A stretch of 64,000 nt of DNA from Macropodus opercularis. Lineage: Eukaryota; Chordata; Actinopteri; Anabantiformes; Osphronemidae. Positions within the stretch are counted from its first letter, which is position 1; each line of letters begins with the position of its first letter. Shown in pieces: positions 55,275 through 64,000 of the stretch. The notes under the pieces were generated by a model that did not search any database, had not been told where the DNA came from, and saw only the letters and a list, made by a program, of their open reading frames with translations. Position numbers and translations under genes: made by a program. The DNA is taken from the NCBI GenBank assembly GCA_030770545.1, contig CM061092.1:20213501-20277500 (forward strand). Direction: 5' to 3'.

Positions 55275-55627
55275 TTCTAGTTTATTCAGATAAACACAGA
55301 CTAGATATGTTCACCGATAGAAGGACTCTCTGAATGAGTCAGCATTTTACTTGCTAGGCATTAGCCTCAATGCTGCTACTGATGGTAGCTAACCTGTAGC
55401 TCGCTAGCTGCCAGTTTCTAATTGGCCAGTAATGAATTTGTGTCTCTACGATCTCGAAATGCTTATCTGACTTATCGACTGACAAATATTTAGTTTAGTT
55501 TTTCAAGTTCATAAAATTAAAAATTATATTCCCTGGGATAAAATGGTAACTTACTTATTGGCCTCCGACACAGGTGACGTCACAGACTGTCGTCTCTAGC
55601 GACGGGACAACAATCTTTCAGCTGTTT
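55275..55627 (+). repeat. Promoter/first-exon module, plus-strand copy 2
   Basis: Tandem duplicate of 54828-55187, with ATTCAGATAAAC so that the GT donor is lost. The second TGACGTCA is at 55575-55582, and both copies continue with CAGACTGTCGTCTCTAGC. Divergence is higher than within the satellite, so this is an older duplication. Confidence 0.7.
55575..55582. promoter_or_regulatory. CRE palindrome TGACGTCA, second copy
   Basis: Equivalent of 55136-55143 in the tandem duplicate. Confidence 0.45.
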
Positions 55628-56004
55628 CCAGCTGAGCTCAGTGTTTATTCAGTTATATTTCTTATTTCTTGTGTTTAGTTTATCTTAATGCTTCGGTCAA
55701 ATTTAATGATGAATAATATGTGGTTCTGTCAACCTGAAGTGCTTGTATATACTGTTAAACTGTCTTTCAATGCTGGATACAGGTAATAAGTTGGAGTCAT
55801 TGTCTTTCTAGTGTTTGGTTCGTCTGCTTTAGTCAGTGAGTGGGTACATTAACTGCCGACTGAAACCATCAGTGTCTAACAGTGAACTAAATGCAGACCT
55901 CGCCTGCATGTTTAGCTGCACCTTTTTCTGTTTGCTAACACACTGTCACACACTGTTGTTAAACCAGTGATATTGGGCCTTGCTAACCTCCTTTTCACAT
56001 GCAG

Positions 56005-56103
56005 ACAGGAGCGAGTCACGGAAAAGGCAGCAAGCTCTACAGACTGGACCTTCGAGGCTGCGCAGGGAAGGAAAACCGCTCATGGACGCTGTGGATCGAG
56101 GAG
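56005..56103 (+). other. Candidate 99-nt exon, plus strand
   Basis: Acceptor CCTCCTTTTCACATGCAG, donor GAG/GTAGTT. 33 open codons in phase 0 (KLYRLDLRGCAGKENRSWTL). It lies downstream of the plus-strand first-exon modules, so it might belong to a transcript starting there. No family recognised. Confidence 0.3.
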
Positions 56104-56279
56104 GTAGTTAAGTAGTTTTTCTCTGTTTAAACACGTGTTTCTGGGTTGTTTGTGTCATTGATGCAGTGGTCAGAGTGTGCTGGCATGCTGGGCCACTCTG
56201 TCAGTGATACTGAGGGGCCTGTGTCTTTAGTGTCATGTAGAATGAGTCTTGCTGGGCTGTTGGGCCACCCACTCAATAG

Positions 56280-56540
56280 TTTTTAGTTAGTATTGTAGTA
56301 GAAGTGTCGTAGTAGTATCATAGTAGTAGCAGAAGGGTCATACTAGTAGTAGCAGTAGTAGTGGGAATAGTACTAGTAGAAGTGTAGTAGTAATGGTATT
56401 AGTGTTGTACCTGTAGGACAGTAGTAGTTGTGTTATGGTAGTATATTAGTAGAAGTAGTACTAGTCATGGTAGTGTCCTACTATTTTAGTATTAGCTGTA
56501 GTCTAGTATTAGTAGCAGTGTCCTAATAGCAGAAGAATAT
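56280..56540 (+). repeat. TAG-rich low-complexity DNA before the minisatellite
   Basis: Irregular runs of GTAGTAGT, AGTAGTA and TAGTAGAAG. Probably degenerate edges of the 40-bp array. Confidence 0.8.
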
Positions 56541-58065
56541 TAGTAGTAGTCTTACTAGTTTTAGCTGTAGTCTAGTATTAGTAGTAGTGTCCTACTAGTG
56601 GTAGCTGTAGTCTAGTATTAGTAGTAGTGTCTTACTAGTGGTAGCTGTAGTATAGTATTAGTAGTAGTGTCCTACTAGTGGTAGCTGTAGTGTAGTATTA
56701 GTAGTAGTGTCTTACTAGTGGTAGCTGTAGTATAGTATTAGTAGTACTGTCTTACTAGTGGTAGCTGTAGTGTAGTATTAGTAGTAGTTTCTTACTAGTG
56801 GTAGCTGTAGTCTAGTATTAGTAGTAGTGTCCTACTAGTGGTAGCTGTAGTCTAGTATTAGTAGTAGTGTCCTACTAGTGGTAGCTGTAGTATAGTATTA
56901 GTAGTAGTGTCCTACTAGTGGTAGCTGTAGTGTAGTATTAGTAGTAGTGTCTTACTAGTGGTAGCTGTAGTGTAGTATTAGTAGTAGTGTCTTACTAGTG
57001 GTAGCTGTAGTATAGTATTAGTAGTAGTGTCCTACTAGTGGTAGCTGTAGTCTAGTATTAGTAGTAGTGTCCTACTAGTGGTAGCTGTAGTATAGTATTA
57101 GTAGTAGTGTCCTACTAGTGGTAGCTGTAGTGTAGTATTAGTAGTAGTGTCTTACTAGTGGTAGCTGTAGTGTAGTATTAGTAGTAGTGTCTTACTAGTG
57201 GTAGCTGTAGTGTAGTATTAGTAGTAGTGTCCTACTAGTGGTAGCCGTAGTATAGTATTAGTAGTAGTGTCCTACTAGTGGTAGCCGTAGTGTAGTATTA
57301 GTAGTAGTGTCTTACTAGTGGTAGCTGTAGTGTAGTATTAGTAGTAGTAGTGTCCTACTAGTGGTAGCTGTAGTGTAGTATTAGTAGTAGTGTCCTACTA
57401 GTGGTAGCTGTAGTATAGTATTAGTAGTAGTGTCTTACTAGTGGTAGCTGTAGTATAGTATTAGTAGTAGTGTCTTACTAGTGGTAGCTGTAGTGTAGTA
57501 TTAGTAGTAGTGTCCTACTAGTGGTAGCTGTAGTGTAGTATTAGTAGTAGTGTCTTACTAGTGGTAGCTGTAGTGTAGTATTAGTAGTAGTGTCTTACTA
57601 GTGGTAGCTGTAGTATAGTATTAGTAGTAGTGTCTTACTAGTGGTAGCTGTAGTGTAGTATTAGTAGTAGTGTCTTACTAGTGGTAGCTGTAGTGTAGTA
57701 TTAGTAGTAGTGTCTTACTAGTGGTAGCTGTAGTATAGTATTAGTAGTAGTGTCTTACTAGTGGTAGCTGTAGTTTAGTATTAGTAGTAGTGTCTTACTA
57801 GTGGTAGCTGTAGTGTAGTATTAGTAGTAGTGTCCTACTAGTGGTAGCTGTAGTATAGTATTAGTAGTAGTGTCTTACTAGTGGTAGCTGTAGTGTAGTA
57901 TTAGTAGTAGTGTCCTACTAGTGGTAGCTGTAGTGTAGTATTAGTAGTAGTGTCCTACTAGTGGTAGCTGTAGTGTAGTATTAGTAGTAGTGTCCTACTA
58001 GTGGTAGCTGTAGTATAGTATTAGTAGTAGTGTCTTACTAGTGGTAGCTGTAGTGTAGTATTAGT
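56541..58065 (+). repeat. 40-bp TAG-rich minisatellite, about 38 units
   Basis: Unit GTAGCTGTAGTATAGTATTA followed by GTAGTAGTGTCCTACTAGTG, 40 bp. Two positions vary repeatedly among units: GTAG(T/C/G)(A)TAG and GTC(C/T)TACTAG. One unit near 57340 has an extra GTA. ACTAGT and TACTAGTG give short palindromes in each unit. No relation to the 40-bp GC-rich minisatellite beyond the period. Confidence 0.93.
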
Positions 58066-60310
58066 AGTCGTGTTGCAACAGCTGTACTAGTCTAGCAGTA
58101 GCAGTGTTGTCGTAGTAGTATAAGTGTAGTACTCAAAGTAGTTGTTTAGTATGCATGTAGTAGTATTCAGTGTAGTAGTGTAATGGTTGCGTGGTAGTAG
58201 TAGTCTTCGATTAGTGGTAGTATTGTATTAGTGTATTAGTAGGAGTAGTGTTGTTTTTTGTAGTAGTGTTATCGTAAGAGTGGTGTCGTCATAGTAGCAG
58301 TCTAGCAGTAGTATTGTACTATCTAGTATAGTGAAGTAAAGTATAGTATGTTATAGTGTGTGGGGTAGTGTAGTGGAGTTTGATTTAGTGTAGAGTCATA
58401 TAGTCTAGTTTGGTTTAGTATAATATTGTACTAGTATTATAATATAATCTGTACTGTATTGTATACTGTAGTGTAGTTTAGCATAGATGTAAGATAGTCT
58501 AGTAGAGTGTAGTCTAGTATAGTTTGGAATAGTCTAATGTGTAGTGTACTGTAATATAGTGTAATATACTCAAGTTGTATTGTAATATAATATATAATTT
58601 CGTTTACAATAGTCCAGTGTGGTGTAGTATATCTTAATATAGTATAACATTGTGTACTATAGTTTAGTGTAGTGTAACATAGTCTAGTATAGTTTAGAAT
58701 AGTCTAGCGTACTCTGTTATAGTTTAGCATTGTGTAATATAGGCTTGTATAGCTTAGAATAGTCTAGTGTCTGGTAGTGTAGTGTACTTTAGTATATGTA
58801 GTAGATATATATAGGTGTAATATAGTCTAATGTGGTTTAATGTAGTGTAGTAGAGAGCAATATTGTCTAGTGTAGCTAGAATAGTCTAGTGTAATTTGGT
58901 GTTGTTTATTATACTGTAGTATAGTGTAGTATACTGTAGTTTAATGTATTATAATCTAATGTACTAAAGTCTGTTATAGTGTAGTTTAATATAGGGTATT
59001 ATACTGTAGTATAGTGTAGTTTAGTATAGTACAGTTTTACTATAATCGAGTGTACTAAAGTCTGTTATGGTGTAGTTTTGATGTAGAGTAATATTGTCTA
59101 GTGTAGTGTAATATGGTCTGTTATAGTCTAGTTTTGTTTAGAGTAATGTAATATAGTATAGTGTAGTTTTAGTACAATGTAGTTTAACTTGATATACTCT
59201 CATATAGTGTAGTTTAGCAAGGTGTAATATATTTTAGTGTAGTAGAGTGTAATATAGGCTAGTAGAGTGTGCTTTATAGTAATATTGTTTATTGTGGTGT
59301 AATATAGTTTAGTATAGAGAAGTATAATGTTTAGTACAGTGTAGTATAGTCTAATATAGTATAGTGTAGTAGAGTGTAACATGGTCAAGTAGAGTGTAGT
59401 CTAGTGTAGTTTAGAATAGTCTAATGTAGTGTACTGTAATACATTATAATATAGCCTGTTGTAGTGTAGTTTAGTTTAGAATAGTCCTCATTACTATAAT
59501 TTAGCATTGAGTAATATACTCTAGATAGGAATTTTATTTATCCCGCAGTGGGGAAATTCTGGTGACCCAGCAGCAGCGGACAGACAGTCAGAAAAAAAGT
59601 TAATAATTACAAAAAAATAGTAAATTGTTTGACAATTCTAGTGTAGTTTAATGTAGTGTAATACAGTATAGTTTAGTTTATAATACTTTACTATAATAAA
59701 TATAGTTTAATTTATTGTAGTCTAGTACAGTTTAGTGTGATATAGTCTAATATAGTGTAGTAAAGTCAAATATTTTCTAGTCTAGTTTAGAGTAGTGTAA
59801 TATATTATCGTGTAGTTTAGTATAACGCAGTCTAACTTAATATACTCTAGTATAGTGTAGTTTAGAATAGTGTCATATATTCTAGTGTAGTTTAGTTTAG
59901 TATAATGTAGTTTATTTTATATAATATAGTGAAGTAAAGTATAGTATATTATAGCCTGTTAAAGTGTAGGTTAGTGGAGTGTACTATAGTGTAATCTACT
60001 TTAGTTTCCAATAGTCCAGTGTAGTGCAGTATAGAGCAATAGTTTATTGAAGTGTAGTGTAACATAGTCTACTATAGTGTAGTAGAATTAGAATAATCTA
60101 ATATAGTGTAGTGTACTGTAGTATAGTCTAGTTGTAGTGTAGTTTAATATAGTTTAGTTTACAGTAATCCAGTGTGGTGTAGTATATCTTAATATAGTTT
60201 AACATTATGTACTATAGTCTAATAGTCTATAATTTAATATAGTCTAATATAGTGTAGTGTACTTTACAATAGTCCAGTGTGGTGTAGTATATCTTAATGT
60301 AGTTTAGTTT
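58066..60310 (+). repeat. Degenerate TAG/AT-rich low-complexity DNA
   Basis: 2.2 kb of imperfect TAGTGTAGTATAGTCTAGT-like sequence without a fixed period, continuing the composition of the minisatellite. It runs directly into satellite at 60311 (GTTTAGTTTTAGGATTGG). A non-TAG insert lies at about 59528-59640. Confidence 0.85.
59528..59640. mobile_element. Short dispersed-element fragment within the TAG-rich DNA
   Basis: GGAATTTTATTTATCCCGCA then GTGGGGAAATTCTGGTGACC and an A-rich end (GAAAAAAAGTTAATAATTAC, CAAAAAAATAG). It has a different composition from its surroundings and resembles 3' ends of fish non-LTR elements that contain ATTTATCCC...GGGAAATT. Family uncertain. Confidence 0.35.
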
Positions 60311-63300
60311 TAGGATTGGTGGTTCAATTGAGTCCGTTCCTTAGGAGACAGGTCAGTTGTCAGCCATTCATTGAAACACTTGTTCAAATGATTGTTACTG
60401 TGTTGTTTGTGTTCCGGAAGGGACAAAGCATTCGCCCACCTATCGGAGGATAGGTGTTTTTAATAACGCTTTGTTGTTTTTGAGTTTGTCAAGGTACAGA
60501 GCAGTCGTCGGTGGTTCCATTGACGCCTACTACTTGACCTGAGTTACAGAGGGAGCAGAGCAGTTGTTCTCCAGTCATTGAGTTGGTGGGTGAAATGTCT
60601 CTGGCTCTTTTCCTTGTGTTCCTCAGGTTATAGAGCAGTGGTCCACCAGTCGTAGGATTGGTGGTTCAGATACCTCTGACTTCTTGACCTGACTTCCTCG
60701 GCAGACAGAACAGTTGTCCAGCAATCGTAGGTTTGGTGGGTCAACTGACTCGGTTCCGTAGGAGACAGGTCAGTCATAAAGCAATCATTGGATCGGTGTT
60801 TCAATGGAATTTGACTGTGCTATTTGTGTTCCACAAGTGATACGGCATTTGTCCACCAATCGTAGGTTTCGTGATTTCATTGACTATGTCTCTGTGAGTT
60901 GAGTTCCTCAGGAGACAAAACAGTGTTTCACCAATCGTAGGTTTCGTGATTTCATTGACTGTCTCTGTGAGTTGAGTTCCTCAGGAGACAAAACAGTGTT
61001 TCACCAATCATAGGTTTGGTGTTTCAGATGCCTCTGACCTCTAGACCTGACTTCCTCAGGAGACAGAACAGTTGTCTACCAATCGTAGGATTGGTGGTTC
61101 AATTGAGTCCGTTCCTTAGGAGACAGGTCAGTTGTCAGCCATTCATTGAAACACTTGTTCAAATGATTGTTACTGTGTTGTTTGTGTTCCGGAAGGGACA
61201 AAGCATTCGCTCACCTATCGGAGGATAGGTGTTTTAAAAAGGCTTTGTTGTTTTTGAGTTTGTCAAGGTACAGAGCAATCGTCGGTGGTTCCATTGACGC
61301 CTACTACTTGACCTGAGTTACAGAGGGAGCAGAGCAGTTGTTCTCCAGTCATTGAGTTGGTGGGTGAAATGTCTCTGGCTCTTTTCCTTGTGTTCCTCAG
61401 GTTATAGAGCAGTGGTCCACCAGTCGTAGGATTGGTGGTTCAGATACCTCTGACTTCTTGACCTGACTTCCTCGGCAGACAGAACAGTTGTCCAGCAATC
61501 GTAGGTTTGGTGGGTCAACTGACTCGGTTCCGTAGGAGACAGGTCAGTCATAAAGCAATCATTGGATCGGTGTTTCAATGGAATTTGACTGTGCTATTTG
61601 TGTTCCACAAGTAACACGGCATTTGTCCACCAATCGTAGGTTTCGTGATTTCATTGACTATGTCTCTGTGAGTTGAGTTCCTCAGGAGACAAAACAATGT
61701 TTCACCAATCATAGGTTTGGTGTTTCAGATGCCTCTGACCTCTAGACCTGACTTCCTCAGGAGACAGAACAGTTGTCTACCAATCGTAGGATTGGTGGTT
61801 CAATTGAGTCCGTTCCTTAGGAGACAGGTCAGTTGTCAGCCATTCATTGAAACACTTGTTCAAATGATTGTTACTGTGTTGTTTGTGTTCCGGAAGGGAC
61901 AAAGCATTCGCCCACCTATCGGAGGATAGGTGTTTTTAATAACGCTTTGTTGTTTTTGAGTTTGTCAAGGTACAGAGCAGTCGTCGGTGGTTCCATTGAC
62001 GCCTACTACTTGACCTGAGTTACAGAGGGAGCAGAGCAGTTGTTCTCCAGACATTGAGTTGGTGGGTGAAATGTCTCTGGCTCTATTCCTTGTGTTCCTC
62101 AGGTTATAGAGCAGTGGTCCACCAGTCGTAGGATTGGTGGTTCAGATACCTCTGGCTTCTTGACCTGACTTCCTCGGCAGACAGAACAGTTGTCCAGCAA
62201 TCGTAGGTTTGGTGGGTCAACTGACTCGGTTCCGTAGGAGACAGGTCAGTCATAAAGCAATCATTGGATCGGTGTTTCAATGGAATTTGACTGTGCTATT
62301 TGTGTTCCACAAGTGACACGGCATTTGTCCACCAATCGTAGGTTTCGTGATTTCATTGACTATGTCTCTGTGAGTTGAGTTCCTCAGGAGACAAAACAGT
62401 GTTTCACCAATCGTAGGTTTCGTGATTTCATTGACTATGTCTCTGTGAGTTGAGTTCCTCAGGAGACAAAACAGTGTTTCACCAATCATAGGTTTGGTGT
62501 TTCAGATGCCTCTGACCTCTAGACCTGACTTCCTCAGGAGACAGAACAGTTGTCTACCAATCGTAGGATTGGTGGTTCAATTGAGTCTGTTCCTTAGGAG
62601 ACAGGTCAGTTGTCAGCCATTCATTGAAACACTTGTTCAAATGATTGTTACTGTGTTGTTTGTGTTCCGGAAGGGACAAAGCATTCGCCCACCTATCGGA
62701 GGATAGGTGTTTTTAATAACGCTTTGTTGTTTTTGAGTTTGTCGAGGTACAGAGCAGTCGTCGGTGGTTCCATTGACGCCTACTACTTGACCTGAGTTAC
62801 AGAGGGAGCAGAGCAGTTGTTCTCCAGTCATTGAGTTGGTGGGTGAAATGTCTCTGGCTCTATTCCTTGTATTCCTCAGGTTATAGAGCAGTGGTCCACC
62901 AGTCGTAGGATTGGTGGTTCAGATACCTCTGACTTCTTGACCTGACTTCCTCGGCAGACAGAACAGTTGTCCAGCAATCGTAGGTTTGGTGGGTCAACTG
63001 ACTCGGTTCCATAGGAGACAGGTCAGTCATAAAGCAATCATTGGATCGGTGTTTCAATGGAATTTGACTGTGCTATTTGTGTTCCACAAGTGACACGGCA
63101 TTTGTCCACCAATCGTAGGTTTCGTGATTTCATTGACTATGTCTCTGTGAGTTGAGTTCCTCAGGAGACAAAACAGTGTTTCACCAATCGTAGGTTTCGT
63201 GATTTCATTGACTATGTCTCTGTGAGTTGAGTTCCTCAGGAGACAAAACAATGCTTCACCAATCATAGGTTTGGTGTTTCAGATGCCTCTGACCTCTAGA

Positions 63301-64000
63301 CCTGACTTCCTCAGGAGACAGAACAGTTGTCTACCAATCGTAGGATTGGTGGTTCAATTGAGTCTGTTCCTTAGGAGACAGGTCAGTTGTCAGCCATTCA
63401 TTGAAACACTTGTTCAAATGATTGTTACTGTGTTGTTTGTGTTCCGGAAGGGACAAAGCATTCGCCCACCTAACGGAGGATAGGTGTTTTTAATAACGCT
63501 TTGTTGTTTTTGAGTTTGTCGAGGTACAGAGCAGTCGTCGGTGGTTCCATTGACGCCTACTACTTGACCTGAGTTACAGAGGGAGCAGAGCAGTTGTTCT
63601 CCAGTCATTGAGTTGGTGGGTGAAATGTCTCTGGCTCTTTTCCTTGTGTTCCTCAGGTTATAGAGCAGTGGTCCACCAGTCGTAGGATTGGTGGTCCAGA
63701 TACCTCTGACTTCTTGACCTGACTTCCTCGGCAGACAGAACAGTTGTCCAGCAATCGTAGGTTTGGTGGGTCAACTGACTCGGTTCCGTAGGAGACAGGT
63801 CAGTCATAAAGTAATCATTGGATCGGTGTTTCAATGGAATTTGACTGTGCTATTTGTGTTCCACAAGTGACACGGCATTTGTCCACCAATCGTAGGTTTC
63901 GTGATTTCATTGACTATGTCTCTGTGAGTTGAGTTCCTCAGGAGACAAAACAGTGTTTCACCAATCATAGGTTTGGTGTTTCAGATGCCTCTGACCTCTA
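60311..64000 (+). repeat. Higher-order satellite array, block E
   Basis: The array resumes after 27 kb of other DNA with AGGATTGGTGGTTCAATTGAG at 60311 and runs to the window end. Phase marks are at 61016, 61717, 62494 and 63271. It carries a few private changes (for example TTTTAAAAAGGC at about 61233 and a 2-bp loss near 60960) but is otherwise close to blocks A and B. It therefore belongs to the same homogenised family on both sides of the insertion. Confidence 0.95.

Noticed and set aside
12712..58065. Common origin of the two 40-bp minisatellites (GC-rich in the composites, TAG-rich at 56541)
   Set aside because: Only the period agrees; the sequences are unrelated.
59200..59388. Minus-strand open frame rich in Tyr, Thr and Leu
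   Set aside because: Translation of TAG-rich low-complexity DNA.

Overview
The window looks like a teleost fish chromosome segment, probably heterochromatic or pericentromeric. The evidence is a higher-order satellite array, a chromodomain Ty3/gypsy retrotransposon whose LTR starts TGTCATGATCGGC, a class I (gamma/epsilon-like) endogenous retrovirus (ERV), and eukaryotic splice-site-flanked exon candidates. I saw no bacterial-style operon. The species cannot be named from the sequence alone; a spiny-rayed fish is a guess.

Layout. 1-33086 is a satellite array with a basic unit of about 702 bp, lengthened in 75-bp steps to 777, 852 and 927 bp. A composite LTR/minisatellite element interrupts it three times (11005-12984, 26887-29830, 30956-32519). 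33087-47135 is a Ty3/gypsy element that has lost its 3' LTR and most of its RT core. Nested inside it, with a 5-bp target duplication CTTAC, is a full-length but defective retrovirus (35908-45378): LTR, leader, gag, pro, an extra domain, RT/RNase H, integrase, env, LTR. 47136-56280 is single-copy-like DNA with a set of minus-strand exon candidates (one resembling dynein heavy chain N-terminal sequence) and a promoter/first-exon module present once on the minus strand and twice on the plus strand. 56280-60310 is a 40-bp TAG-rich minisatellite followed by TAG-rich low-complexity DNA. 60311-64000 returns to the same satellite.

The two most interesting points are in the retrovirus. (1) Its leader carries four consecutive hairpins at 36750-36851. 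Each has an 8-nt loop of the form GAMGTANT, and the stems differ in sequence yet stay perfectly paired. They lie just downstream of a good splice donor, where a packaging/dimerisation signal would be expected. (2) Between protease and RT there is an extra domain of about 178 residues with HVTL and HVSV motifs, the hallmark of 2H phosphoesterases, a domain I do not know from this position in any retrovirus. Gag ends in TGA-CTAG, a favourable readthrough context, in frame with protease. The coding regions carry many stops and frameshifts although the two LTRs remain very similar.

No intact host gene is visible. The recurrent 70-95 residue open frames in the satellite, and the long open frames over the minisatellites, are treated as by-products of repetition.
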